The notes under the pieces were generated by a model that saw nothing but the letters and a program-made list of their open reading frames with translations, searched no databases and was not told the DNA's origin. From the NCBI RefSeq assembly GCF_016907385.1, contig NZ_JAFBBU010000001.1, positions 3,348,001-3,412,000 of the forward strand: 64,000 nucleotides of DNA, written 5' to 3'. The stretch's first letter is position 1, and each line of letters begins with the position of its first letter. This DNA is from Subtercola frigoramans. GTDB lineage: Bacteria > Actinomycetota > Actinomycetes > Actinomycetales > Microbacteriaceae. A program made the position numbers and the translations under genes. Shown here in pieces: positions 45,868 through 54,616 of the stretch.

Positions 45868-48015
45868 CTACAAAGCACAGCTGACGCAGCCCTCGACCTC
45901 GGTGCCCTCGAGAGCCATCTGGCGCAGACGAATGTAGTAGATCGTCTTGATGCCCTTCTTCCACGCGTAGATCTGTGCGCGGTTGATGTCGCGGGTCGTC
46001 GCCGTGTCCTTGAAGAACAGCGTCAGGGAGAGGCCCTGGTCGACGTGCTGGGTCGCAGCCGCATACGTGTCGATGACCTTCTCGTAGCCGATCTCGTACG
46101 CGTCCTGGTAGTACTCGAGGTTGTCGTTCGTCAGGTACGCGGCCGGGTAGTACACGCGACCGATCTTGCCCTCTTTGCGGATCTCGATCTTCGAGGCGAT
46201 CGGGTGAATCGAGGCCGTCGAGTTGTTGATGTAGGAGATCGAGCCTGTCGGGGGCACGGCCTGCAGGTTCTGGTTGTAGATACCGTGGGCCTGCACAGAG
46301 GCCTTGAGCTCCTCCCAGTCGGCCTGCGTCGGGATGTGGATCGAGGCGTTGTCGAAGAGCGACGCGACCTTCACCGTCGACGGTACCCAGACCGCAGAGG
46401 TGTACTTGTCGAAGAACTCACCCGACGCGTACGTCGAATCGGCGAAACCGTCGAACACCTCGCCACGCTCGATCGCAATGCGGTTCGAGGCACGCAGCGC
46501 GTGGAACAGCACGGTGTAGAAGTAGATGTTCGTGAAGTCGATGCCCTCTTCACTGCCGTAGAACACACGCTCACGAGCGAGGTACCCGTGCAGGTTCATC
46601 TGGCCGAGACCGATGGCGTGCGAGCGGTCGTTGCCCGACTCGATCGAGCGCACTGACGAGATGTGGCTCTGGTTCGACACCGAGGTGAGGCCGCGGATGG
46701 CCGTCTCGACGGTGAGGCCGAAGTCCGGCGAATCCATCGTGCGCGCGATGTTCAGCGAGCCGAGGTTGCACGAGATGTCTTTGCCGATGTGGTCGTACGA
46801 CAGGTCTTCGTTGTAGCTCGTCGGGGTGTTGACCTGCAGGATCTCCGAGCACAGGTTCGACATGTTGATGCGGCCCTTGATGGGGTTCGCCTTGTTGACG
46901 GTGTCTTCGTACATGATGTACGGGTAGCCCGACTCGAACTGGATCTCGGCCAGCGTCTGGAAGAACTCGCGCGCCTTGATCTTCGACTTGCGGATGCGCG
47001 GGTCGTCGACCATCTCGCGGTACTTCTCGGTCACCGAGATGTCGCCGAACGGCACACCGTAGACACGCTCGACGTCGTACGGCGAGAACAGGTACATGTC
47101 TTCGTCGTTCTTCGCGAGCTCGAAGGTGATGTCGGGCACGACAACGCCGAGCGACAGCGTCTTGATGCGGATCTTCTCATCGGCGTTCTCACGCTTGGTG
47201 TCGAGGAAGCGCAGAATGTCGGGGTGGTGCGCCGAGAGGTAGACGGCACCCGCACCCTGGCGGGCACCGAGCTGGTTGGCGTAGCTGAAGGAGTCTTCGA
47301 GCAGCTTCATCACAGGAATGATGCCCGACGACTGGTTCTCGATCTGCTTGATCGGAGCACCGGCTTCACGGATGTTCGACAGCAGCAGGGCGACACCGCC
47401 GCCGCGCTTGGACAACTGCAGCGAGGAGTTGATCGCCCGGGAGATCGACTCCATGTTGTCTTCGATGCGCAGCAGGAAGCAGGAGACGAGCTCGCCGCGC
47501 TGCGCCTTACCCGTGTTGAGGAAGGTCGGCGTTGCCGGCTGGAAACGGCCGCCAATGATCTCTTCGACGAGATTGACGGCGAGGGTCTCATCGCCATCGG
47601 CCAGACCGAGGGCCGTCATGACGACACGGTCTTCGAACCGCTCGAGGTAACGCTTGCCGTCGAACGTCTTCAGCGTGTACGAGGTGTAGTACTTGAACGC
47701 CCCGAGGAAGGTCTCGAAACGGAACTTCTTCGAGTATGCGAGGTCGTTGAGCTTCTGGATGAACTCGAACGTGTACTGGTCGAGCACTGCCTGCTCGTAG
47801 TACTCCTTCTCGACCAGGTAGTCGAGGCGCTCCTTCAGGTTGTGGAAGAAGACGGTGTTCTGGTTGACGTGCTGCAGGAAGTACTGCTTCGCCGCCTCTT
47901 TGTCTTTGTCGAACTGGATCTTGCCGTCGGCGTCGTACAGATTCAGCATCGCGTTCAGCGAGTGATAGTCGAGCGCCGAGACTGCGGCCGGCGCCTCGAT
48001 CAGTGTGCTTTCCAA
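45868..48015 (-). CDS. nrdE: Class Ib ribonucleotide reductase alpha subunit
   Basis: A 715-residue catalytic subunit reducing ribonucleoside diphosphates. Seen: [20 protein letters not shown] with the active-site Cys, [40 protein letters not shown] and the redox tail EGCVSCAL (Cys-x-x-Cys). No ATP-cone is present at the N-terminus, consistent with class Ib. The start is TTG at 48015 with GGAAG upstream; no ATG lies before the conserved [13 protein letters not shown] segment. It overlaps the nrdI end by 16 nt, coupling translation. Confidence 0.95.
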   Translation of the reverse strand: MESTLIEAPAAVSALDYHSLNAMLNLYDADGKIQFDKDKEAAKQYFLQHVNQNTVFFHNLKERLDYLVEKEYYEQAVLDQYTFEFIQKLNDLAYSKKFRFETFLGAFKYYTSYTLKTFDGKRYLERFEDRVVMTALGLADGDETLAVNLVEEIIGGRFQPATPTFLNTGKAQRGELVSCFLLRIEDNMESISRAINSSLQLSKRGGGVALLLSNIREAGAPIKQIENQSSGIIPVMKLLEDSFSYANQLGARQGAGAVYLSAHHPDILRFLDTKRENADEKIRIKTLSLGVVVPDITFELAKNDEDMYLFSPYDVERVYGVPFGDISVTEKYREMVDDPRIRKSKIKAREFFQTLAEIQFESGYPYIMYEDTVNKANPIKGRINMSNLCSEILQVNTPTSYNEDLSYDHIGKDISCNLGSLNIARTMDSPDFGLTVETAIRGLTSVSNQSHISSVRSIESGNDRSHAIGLGQMNLHGYLARERVFYGSEEGIDFTNIYFYTVLFHALRASNRIAIERGEVFDGFADSTYASGEFFDKYTSAVWVPSTVKVASLFDNASIHIPTQADWEELKASVQAHGIYNQNLQAVPPTGSISYINNSTASIHPIASKIEIRKEGKIGRVYYPAAYLTNDNLEYYQDAYEIGYEKVIDTYAAATQHVDQGLSLTLFFKDTATTRDINRAQIYAWKKGIKTIYYIRLRQMALEGTEVEGCVSCAL

Positions 48016-48404
48016 AATTCTTCCAATCCTGTGGTGACGGCCTCGAGGTCGTCTGGGGTACCGAATACTTCAAAGCGATAGAGGGCGGGCACCTTGCACT
48101 TCTGTGCAACGATGTCGCCTGCGAGGCCGTACGCCTCACCGAAATTCGTGTTGCCTGCAGCGATCACACCTCTGATCAGCGACCGGTTGTGGGCGTCGTT
48201 GAGAAAGTGGATGACCTGCTTGGGTACTGCTCCCCCGGTTGATCCGCCGCCGTAGGTCGGCAGCACAAGAACGTAGGGCTCATCGACGCTCAGAGCCGGG
48301 TCTTTGGCGTAGATCGGGATTCGGTGAGCGGGTTTCCCCAGCCGCTCGATGAACCGGTGTGTGTTGCCGGAGACACTCGAGAAATAGACGAGGTTCGTCA
48401 TCAT
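48000..48404 (-). CDS. nrdI: NrdI flavodoxin-like RNR maturation protein
   Basis: A 134-residue flavodoxin that supplies oxidant for assembly of the Mn-tyrosyl cofactor in NrdF. FMN-binding loops are [19 protein letters not shown] and [18 protein letters not shown], with [16 protein letters not shown] following. The start is ATG 48404 (a second ATG follows at once) with GAGAGG upstream. It lies between nrdH and nrdE in the standard order. Confidence 0.95.
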   Translation of the reverse strand: MMTNLVYFSSVSGNTHRFIERLGKPAHRIPIYAKDPALSVDEPYVLVLPTYGGGSTGGAVPKQVIHFLNDAHNRSLIRGVIAAGNTNFGEAYGLAGDIVAQKCKVPALYRFEVFGTPDDLEAVTTGLEEFWKAH

Positions 48405-48471
48405 TAAGCCTCTCTGCGATGCCGATCAGCACAGGCCCGGAGCACCTGACGGGGGCAGGCGCTCTATGGAC

Positions 48472-48705
48472 TCAGGCTACGCGAGCAGCCAGTTCAGCGA
48501 TCTTGTCGGGGCGGAAGCCCGACCAGTGGTCGTCGTCGGTGATGACGACGGGAGCCTGGAGGTAGCCCAGCTCCTTGACGGCGGCGAGGGCCTTCTCGTC
48601 AACCGAGACGTCGAAGATCTCGAATTCGAGACCCTTGTTCTCGAGGGCGCGATAGGTTGCGGTGCACTGTACGCAGGAGGGCTTCGTGTAGACCGTAATT
48701 GCCAT
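48472..48705 (-). CDS. nrdH: NrdH glutaredoxin-like redoxin
   Basis: A 77-residue electron donor for NrdE. MAITVYTKPSCVQCTATYRA contains the NrdH active-site Cys-Val-Gln-Cys; VKELGYLQAPVVITDDDHWSGFRPDKI is the family C-terminus. ATG 48705 gives the standard N-terminus. It is the first gene of nrdHIEF and is preceded by NrdR and DnaA boxes. Confidence 0.96.
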   Translation of the reverse strand: MAITVYTKPSCVQCTATYRALENKGLEFEIFDVSVDEKALAAVKELGYLQAPVVITDDDHWSGFRPDKIAELAARVA

Positions 48706-48746
48706 GGAATCGGCGCCTTTCTCATAAATCCGGTGACGGGAGTTCA

Positions 48747-48794
48747 ACACTACATCTAGTTGTCAGCTTCTGAACAGACCCCTAGATGAAGTAG
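48747..48794. promoter_or_regulatory. Pair of NrdR boxes upstream of nrdH
   Basis: Box 1 (48747-48762) has core CTACATCTAG; box 2 (48779-48794) has core CTAGATGAAG. Both resemble the NrdR consensus (acaCwATATaTwGtgt), matching 8/10 and 7/10 core positions. Their centres are 32 bp apart, the three-helical-turn spacing typical of NrdR pairs. Confidence 0.65.
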
Positions 48795-48808
48795 TTACAC
48801 GCGTGTAA
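48795..48808. promoter_or_regulatory. Perfect 14-bp palindrome in the nrd promoter region
   Basis: TTACACGCGTGTAA directly follows NrdR box 2 and directly precedes a DnaA box. It looks like a site for a dimeric regulator; none is assigned. Confidence 0.5.
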
Positions 48809-48931
48809 TTATCCACAGGAATCGAAGAGTTTCCACATCTATTCAACAAGCATTGCGCACAGGTAATTCCGCGGAAACACGCCCGACTGAAGCCACCTGT
48901 GGATAACCTCGAGCTGCTCCTCTGAGGATAA
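48809..48931. promoter_or_regulatory. DnaA-box cluster upstream of nrdH
   Basis: TTATCCACA (48809-48817) is a consensus DnaA box. TTTCCACA lies at 48830-48837. TGTGGATAA (48898-48906) is a second perfect box in the other orientation, and TGAGGATAA (48923-48931) differs by one base. They fill the 306-bp gap between nrdH and an MFS gene, which otherwise holds no gene. No oriC genes are near, so a regulatory use is more likely. Confidence 0.6.
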
Positions 48932-49011
48932 CTTTTGCCACTGACATTGCGACCGCTTGGGCGTGTCGCATTCGAGCCAACCGAGGCAGCACAGCTGCCA
49001 CGGCGCTGGCG

Positions 49012-50343
49012 TCAGCTCTTGGCGCGACCGGCCAGACTCAGGGCGAACATGGCGAGCACAGCCGACAGCACGAAGCAGCCGGTGAATCCGAGTGACACGA
49101 AGATGGCCGCCGTCAGCGCGAGGGCGATCGCCGCCCCCGTCGAGTCCGAGATCGAGAGCGCCGAGGAGTTGAACCCCTGATTCGACGGCGTCGAGAGCCG
49201 CAGCATCGCCACCGACAGACGCGGATACATCGCCCCCATGCCCGCACCGGCGAAGAGCCAGCCGACAATGGCGATGGCCGGCGGCAGACCCCAGACCGAG
49301 CATCCGAGCACTGCCAGTACGGCGAGCAGCACCAACCCGATTCCGAGCCGGATGCTCGCCACGTCGCTGATGCGCTCCGAGTACTTGCCCTGCGCCCACG
49401 AGGCGCCAGCCCACGACACCCCCGCAACCGACAGGGCGAGCCCCGCAACGGCCGGCGTGAGCCCATACTGGCTCGTGAAGAAGTACGGCAGGTACGTCTC
49501 GGTGGCGAAGTAGGCGCCGGCGACAAGTCCGCGGAGAACGATGATCGTGGGGAGCCCGGCCGCAGCCCTGAGTGCCCCGGGCGGCAGCAGCGGCCGCAAT
49601 GCCACGATCGCCACCACGACGGCCCCCACGGCGACGACCCACACCAGGGGCCCGCTCACCTGGCCTGCAAGGCTCGCTGCGAGCACGGCCGCGGCCGCCA
49701 CAAGCGACCAGAGAATGCGTGAGACCTTCCACGGTTGGCCTGTGACGACGGTCGGGAACTGCCCCATCACGGGGACGACCATCGCGGCAGCCAGAACGAC
49801 AAGCACGACGACGCCGAGAAAGACCCACCGCCAACCGACGGTCTGCGCAACGATGCCACCGATCAGCGGCCCGACGAGAGAAGGCACTACCCACGCCGCG
49901 GCGAAGGCGGCGAACACCTTCGGGTGCAATCGCGTCGGGAACACCCGGGCTACAAGCACGAAGAGCGCAACCGTCATCCCGCCTCCGCCCAAGCCAGAGA
50001 TGAGGCGACCGATGACGAGTACCGGCATGGAGTACGCGAGACCGGCGATCACCAGCCCACCGCCGAAGCACGCAACCGAGGTGTAGAGCGCCCGCTTGGG
50101 GCCTGCTCGGTCAGACCAGTTGCCGGCCACCACCATGCCCACCACGCCGATTGCGAGCGGGCCGGAGAAGGCGAGGGCGTAGAGCGTGGCCCCGTCGAGC
50201 TCGGCACTGATCGTCGGCATCACCGTGGTCACGGCGAGCGCCTCGAACGCCGAGAGCAGGATGAGCGTGAGCATGCCGACGGTCACCCAGCGGAAGCGCC
50301 GCCCGAAGATTCCCTGCTCGGCTTCTTCGGTGTCGCGGGTCAC
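49012..50343 (-). CDS. MFS transporter, drug:proton antiporter-like
   Basis: A 443-residue membrane protein with about 14 hydrophobic segments. It begins after a 20-residue cytoplasmic tail with WVTVGMLTLILLSAFEALAV; TTVMPTISAELDG is the DHA2-like motif, and GNWSDRAGPKRALYTSV is motif A. GTG 50343 is used since upstream sequence is the palindromic repeat. It likely exports a toxic compound. It shows no partner genes. Substrate unknown. Confidence 0.85.
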   Translation of the reverse strand: MTRDTEEAEQGIFGRRFRWVTVGMLTLILLSAFEALAVTTVMPTISAELDGATLYALAFSGPLAIGVVGMVVAGNWSDRAGPKRALYTSVACFGGGLVIAGLAYSMPVLVIGRLISGLGGGGMTVALFVLVARVFPTRLHPKVFAAFAAAWVVPSLVGPLIGGIVAQTVGWRWVFLGVVVLVVLAAAMVVPVMGQFPTVVTGQPWKVSRILWSLVAAAAVLAASLAGQVSGPLVWVVAVGAVVVAIVALRPLLPPGALRAAAGLPTIIVLRGLVAGAYFATETYLPYFFTSQYGLTPAVAGLALSVAGVSWAGASWAQGKYSERISDVASIRLGIGLVLLAVLAVLGCSVWGLPPAIAIVGWLFAGAGMGAMYPRLSVAMLRLSTPSNQGFNSSALSISDSTGAAIALALTAAIFVSLGFTGCFVLSAVLAMFALSLAGRAKS

Positions 50344-50358
50344 ACGTTCGAGCCTACG

Positions 50359-50545
50359 CGCTGGTTGAGTAGCCGGGCGAAGCACGGCGTCGAAACCCCA
50401 TCGTGTGGGGGCTTCGATACGCGCTACGCGCTACTCAACCGGCGAAACACACTCGCGCTGGTTGAGTAGCCGGGCAAAGCCCGGCGTATCGAAACCCGGT
50501 CGCGTGGGGGCTTCGATACGCGACTGAGTCGCTGCTCAACCGACG
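50359..50545. repeat. GGTTGAGTAG palindromic repeats, copy 5 (tandem)
   Basis: Two facing pairs lie in tandem: CTGGTTGAGTAGCCGGGC...CGCTACTCAACC and CTGGTTGAGTAGCCGGGC...CGCTGCTCAACC, each with GTCGAAACC or GTATCGAAACC and CTTCGATACGCG blocks. They fill the gap between the MFS gene and the cyclase gene. Confidence 0.8.
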
Positions 50546-50550
50546 GGTCT

Positions 50551-51279
50551 TCAGGCCGGGCCATCCACTGTGGCGAATGCCCGCACGGGGAACGTGCCGA
50601 AGCCGGCGACCTTCGGCGGCACCGCCGTGAAACGCGCGCCTCGGAACGGTAGCCCGCCGAGGTTCGTGAGGTGTTCGACGACATGGATGCCCGCATCCAG
50701 CAGCAGCGAATGTGCTGGCCGCGCTCCCGTACCCTCGGTGTTGTCGATGTTGAGCGAATCGATGCCGACGAGCGCGACGCCGCGCTCGACCAGCGCTCGG
50801 GCCCCGCCTTCGGTGAGGTACGGGGCGCCCAGGAGATACTCGGGCGTGGCGAAGTAGGCATCCCACCCCGTGCTGAGCAGCACAGCGGTGCCCCGCAGGT
50901 CTTCGGTGCCGAACGCATCGGCGGTGATGCCCCGGCCATCGAAGCCCGGCTCCGACTGGTCTTCGGGCGACGGGCCGGCGGTGGGGGTGCCAGCGACGCC
51001 CGGGAACTGGTACACGACAGCGGGCAGCTCCGCGAGGGTCTCGAGTGCGAGCGTCGACAGGTCTCCGCCACCCTCGTAGCGGTGGAACGGGCTGTCGAGG
51101 TACGTGCCGGTGTTGCCGATCATCCGGATGATGTCCATGCGGAATTCGGTGCCGGGAGCGTAGTGCGAACGCGAGTCTTCGCGGGTGAGGTGCGGCTCGA
51201 ACGTCGGCACGGGCAGGCCCGGGTAGGTCACGAGCCCTTCGGTGATGGTGTGGCTGAGGTCGACGAACTGGCGTGACAT
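50551..51279 (-). CDS. Cyclase-family (kynurenine-formamidase-like) hydrolase
   Basis: A 242-residue protein. FVDLSHTITEGLVTYPGLP is the classic N-terminus of the family. In kynurenine formamidase the metal site is H-x-G-T-H-x-D-x-P-x-H; here residues 56-66 read NTGTYLDSPFH, so two His positions are Asn and Tyr while Asp and the last His remain. The later HVVEHLTNLGGLPFRG is conserved. ATG 51279 is chosen. It is co-directional with a LysR gene upstream (132-bp gap). It may hydrolyse a cyclic amide or lactone with a different metal set. Function is unproven. Confidence 0.82.
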   Translation of the reverse strand: MSRQFVDLSHTITEGLVTYPGLPVPTFEPHLTREDSRSHYAPGTEFRMDIIRMIGNTGTYLDSPFHRYEGGGDLSTLALETLAELPAVVYQFPGVAGTPTAGPSPEDQSEPGFDGRGITADAFGTEDLRGTAVLLSTGWDAYFATPEYLLGAPYLTEGGARALVERGVALVGIDSLNIDNTEGTGARPAHSLLLDAGIHVVEHLTNLGGLPFRGARFTAVPPKVAGFGTFPVRAFATVDGPA

Positions 51280-51411
51280 GACTGGCTCTGCTTTCTCTGC
51301 GGGTGGCGGCCAGGGAGACCACGTGCGCCGCTCACGCAACACTAACAATGCACGGGCGGCTTCTCGGCGGGGTGGCAGGGCGGTGGGGCGTCGCACGCAG
51401 CGGCGTCGTCG

Positions 51412-52326
51412 TCAGTCCCTGCCTGTCGCCTCGTCGAGGCGGTAGGTGGGCCGCTTGGTCGCGAGGTCGAGGAACGCTGCGACCGCGGGACTGGGCCGGG
51501 GAGTGGCTCGCCGGGCGAGACTCAGTTCCCATTCGATGGGCTCTCCTGCGAGTGGCACGATCACCGTGCCTTCACGCGGCGAGGTGATCCCGTCGGGCAG
51601 CACGGCGATGCCGAGCCCGGCAGCGACAAATCCCTCAACGGCGCTGATCTCGCCGACCTCGGTGGTGACGCGGCGCACCAAACCCCGGGCTTCGAACGCC
51701 CGGTCGAGAATCACTCGGTTGCCGAACCCTCGAGGTGTATCGACGAAGAGTTCCTGCGACAGTCGTTCGAGGGTCACCGAGGGTTCTCCAGCGAGGGGAT
51801 GCCCGAGCGGAACCACTGCGCTGAACCGCGTCCTCACAAGAGAGGTGAGCGTCAGCCCTCGAAGCTCAGAGGCTGGCAGCCCCATCAGCGCAACGTCGAT
51901 CCGCCCGAACCGCACGTCGTCGGCGAGACCGGTGGAGCCTGCCGGCGATGCCGTGAGAGAGAGTTCGACCAGGGGGTGTTCCGCTCGGAACTCCGCCAGG
52001 AGGCGCGGAAAGTCGATGACTTCGAGATTGGTAAAGATGCCGACCCGCAATCGGCCCCGCAGCCCCGACCCCACGGCTCCGGCCGTCGTGCGCACGCGGG
52101 CGATGGCCTCGAGCGCGGCGCGAGCCTCAGGCACGAGCGACTCACCAACGGGGGTCAGCTCGACGTTTCTGGTCGATCTGACGAACAGCGTGCATCCGAG
52201 CTCGAGTTCAAGGGCCTTGATCCCTGCAGAGACGGTCGACTGCACCGCGAAAAGGGCCTGCGCTGCGCGGGTGAAGTTGAGTTCATCGGCGACGGCGAGA
52301 AAGTATTCGAGTTGACGCGATTCCAT
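51412..52326 (-). CDS. LysR-family transcriptional regulator
   Basis: A 304-residue regulator. The N-terminal HTH is MESRQLEYFLAVADELNFTRAA and continues VQSTVSAGIKALELELGC; a periplasmic-binding-like effector domain follows (GRLRVGIFTNLEVIDFPRLL). ATG 52326 gives the standard N-terminus. It diverges from an MFS gene at 52419 with 92 bp between them, so that transporter is the probable target; it could also act on the cyclase gene downstream. Confidence 0.92.
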   Translation of the reverse strand: MESRQLEYFLAVADELNFTRAAQALFAVQSTVSAGIKALELELGCTLFVRSTRNVELTPVGESLVPEARAALEAIARVRTTAGAVGSGLRGRLRVGIFTNLEVIDFPRLLAEFRAEHPLVELSLTASPAGSTGLADDVRFGRIDVALMGLPASELRGLTLTSLVRTRFSAVVPLGHPLAGEPSVTLERLSQELFVDTPRGFGNRVILDRAFEARGLVRRVTTEVGEISAVEGFVAAGLGIAVLPDGITSPREGTVIVPLAGEPIEWELSLARRATPRPSPAVAAFLDLATKRPTYRLDEATGRD

Positions 52327-52418
52327 ACTCCCTAGTGTGGCGATTGATCGGGTATTCACATAGCTGTAAGGCAAATCATTCGTTGGACACGATGAATTTC
52401 AAGGAGGATTCTGGTCGT

Positions 52419-53699
52419 ATGAGCACAGGAACCCCATCGGGCGTCATCAGCACATCAAGCACAGCCAGCACACGCAGTTCAGCACGCAGCACTCAAGCGC
52501 CTCGCACCCGGCGGAGGCTCAGCCATTCCGTCGGATTCTGGGTCATCGCCTTCGCCTTCCTCACGGTGATGGCCTTCTCGACCGTGCCGACCCCGCTCTA
52601 CTCGCTCTACCAGCAACGCGACGGCTTTGCGACGTTCCTGATCACCGTGATCTTCGCCGCCTACGCGATCGGCGTCATGTTGAGCCTGTACCTGGCCGGG
52701 CACGTCAGCGACTGGCTGGGTCGACGGCCTGTGATCCTGGTCGCTGTGCTGCTGCAGATCGTCGCGGCGGTGCTCTTCCTGTTCTGGTCAGACGTCGCAG
52801 GACTGATCGTCGCGCGGCTCATCAGTGGTCTCGGCGTCGGGGTTCTGACAGCCACAGCGACCGCACACCTCTCAGAGCTCCGCTCGGCGGCACGGGCCGA
52901 TGGCACTCCGGGGTCGGCCCCGACCGTCGCCGGCATCGCGAACATCGGCGGCATCGGGCTCGGCGCACTGGTCTCGGGCGCCATCGCGCAGTTCGTCGCG
53001 ACGCCTCTGGTCGTGCCCTACGTGGTCTTCCTGATCCTGTTGGTGATCGCCGCACTGGGTGTCGTGCTGGTGCCCGAGACGGTCGTGATCGCCGCGGAGC
53101 GGCCTGCCTACCGCCCCCAGCGCATCTCGCTTCCCGCGGAATCGCGGCCCGTTTTCTCTGCTGCTGCGGTGGCCGCCTTCGGTGCCTTCTCGATCTTCGG
53201 CCTCTTCACCTCCCTCGCTCCGGCTTTCGTCTCCGGAATCCTGAATGTTTCGGGCCACCTCACTGCCGGCGCCGTCGTCTTCTCGGTGTTCGCGTCTGCG
53301 GCAACAGCCCAGGTCGTGTTTGCCAGAGTCAGTGCGCGGCGACAGCTCATTCTCGCCGTCATTCTGATGGTCGCCGGCCTGGTGGTGCTCGCAGCAGGCG
53401 TACTGGCCCCCAGCTTCGCGCTGTTCGTTGTCGGTGGCATCATCGCCGGGGCCGGGGTGGGCATCCTCTTCCGCGGGGCCGTAGGCGTCGCCGCCCGGCT
53501 TGCACCGGCGGAACATCGCGGCGAGGTCCTCGCCGGATTGTTCCTCGTCGCCTACGCAGGCCTCGCCGTTCCTGTGCTCGGCATCGGAATAGCCGTGGCG
53601 TTCGCGCCGATGCAGCCCGTACTCGTGACCTTCGCCGGCATCATCGTGGTGCTCGTGCTCTGGTCGGGGCGACGGATGATCGTGAATTCCGTTCGCTGA
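52419..53699 (+). CDS. MFS transporter (sugar-efflux/multidrug type)
   Basis: A 426-residue 12-TM transporter. A Ser/Thr-rich tail of about 40 residues precedes VGFWVIAFAFLTVMAFSTVP. Motif A is GHVSDWLGRRPVIL, and LIVARLISGLGVGVLTATA follows. AAGGAGG at 52401-52407 lies 11 nt before ATG 52419, favouring this start over ATG 52392. It diverges from the LysR gene and is probably regulated by it. Substrate unknown. Confidence 0.88.
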   Translation: MSTGTPSGVISTSSTASTRSSARSTQAPRTRRRLSHSVGFWVIAFAFLTVMAFSTVPTPLYSLYQQRDGFATFLITVIFAAYAIGVMLSLYLAGHVSDWLGRRPVILVAVLLQIVAAVLFLFWSDVAGLIVARLISGLGVGVLTATATAHLSELRSAARADGTPGSAPTVAGIANIGGIGLGALVSGAIAQFVATPLVVPYVVFLILLVIAALGVVLVPETVVIAAERPAYRPQRISLPAESRPVFSAAAVAAFGAFSIFGLFTSLAPAFVSGILNVSGHLTAGAVVFSVFASAATAQVVFARVSARRQLILAVILMVAGLVVLAAGVLAPSFALFVVGGIIAGAGVGILFRGAVGVAARLAPAEHRGEVLAGLFLVAYAGLAVPVLGIGIAVAFAPMQPVLVTFAGIIVVLVLWSGRRMIVNSVR

Positions 53700-53741
53700 T
53701 CATCCGAACGCTGCCTTCCCAGCACCGACGATAATGGCTGC

Positions 53742-54395
53742 ATGGTCATCAGACGCGGATACGACCGGCTCGTCAATCTGAGCGATGCCGTCATTGCGAT
53801 CGCGGTGACGCTGCTCATCCTGCCACTCGCAGACTCGGCCGGCAATCTCGGCTCAGCGACGCCGGCGGAGTTCCTGCAGGAGAACTCGGAACAGCTGTTC
53901 CTGTTCGTGTTGAGCTTCGCGGTGATAGCGCGGTTCTGGCTGATCCATCACCAGCTCTACCGGTCGATCGATGGTTACACGATCCCGTTGGTGTGGCTGA
54001 ACTTCCTGTGGCTGCTGACCATCGTGTTCCTGCCGTTCCCCACCGAGCTGCTCGGCCAGCGGAACGCAGCCACCAACCCGCTCACCTCCGGCCTCTACAT
54101 CGGCACGATGCTGGTGACGAGCCTGTCGGGGTTGGCGCAGCAGGTGCTTATCTACCGCACACCAGAACTCCAGCTCGAGAGTGTGCGGGGCACCCTGAGC
54201 CTGGTCGGTGCCATCGTGCCGTCAATTGCGATGGTCATCGCGTTCGTGCTCGCCATCACCGTGCCGGGCGTCGGCGTCTGGGGCCTGCTGTTGCTCGTCC
54301 CCACGGGCGTCGTCGAGAACTGGATCACACGCCGCCGAGCGAAATCAGCCGGGCCCGACGGCACAGGGCCAGACGTCGACCCGTCAACCAACTGA
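53742..54395 (+). CDS. TMEM175-family potassium channel-like protein (DUF1211)
   Basis: A 217-residue membrane protein. The first TM, YDRLVNLSDAVIAIAVTLL, fits the TMEM175 signature (F/L-S-D-A-V-x-A-I-A-x-T), whose Ile/Leu residues line the pore. Five further hydrophobic segments follow. Bacterial members conduct K+ as tetramers. The start is ATG 53742, 42 nt after the MFS stop. The tail is hydrophilic. The family call rests on the N-terminal motif. Confidence 0.82.
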   Translation: MVIRRGYDRLVNLSDAVIAIAVTLLILPLADSAGNLGSATPAEFLQENSEQLFLFVLSFAVIARFWLIHHQLYRSIDGYTIPLVWLNFLWLLTIVFLPFPTELLGQRNAATNPLTSGLYIGTMLVTSLSGLAQQVLIYRTPELQLESVRGTLSLVGAIVPSIAMVIAFVLAITVPGVGVWGLLLLVPTGVVENWITRRRAKSAGPDGTGPDVDPSTN

Positions 54396-54455
54396 CGCCC
54401 CGAGCTCTGCCGGGCATCCGCCCCCCCTTCGCCAGGCCCAGCCAGTCGGAGTCCC

Positions 54456-54596
54456 GCATCGAACTGACGCGACACGCCCACTTTATGGATCGAGAGGGCG
54501 TGTCGCGTCAGTTCGATGCGGCGACGGGCGGGCGGCACGCCCCACGAAATGACGCGACACGCCCTCAGGATGAATCCCAAGGGGCGTGTCGCGTCA
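54456..54596. repeat. Two palindromes of the TGACGCGACACGCCC family
   Basis: The first has perfect 24-bp arms (54456-54479 and 54496-54519) with a 16-nt loop. The second has 15-bp arms (54550-54564 and 54582-54596). Both share the core of the palindrome at 21588-21636. They sit between convergent genes and probably terminate transcription. Confidence 0.8.
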
Positions 54597-54616
54597 GGTC
54601 GGTTGGTCAGCTAGGG

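Noticed and set aside
46663..48081. 472-codon plus-strand frame over nrdE
   Set aside because: It is antisense to strongly conserved nrdE and has the Arg/Val/Asp bias of a mirror frame.
48809..48931. Chromosomal origin of replication
   Set aside because: There are only four DnaA-like boxes, no AT-rich unwinding element, and no dnaA, dnaN or rnpA nearby.
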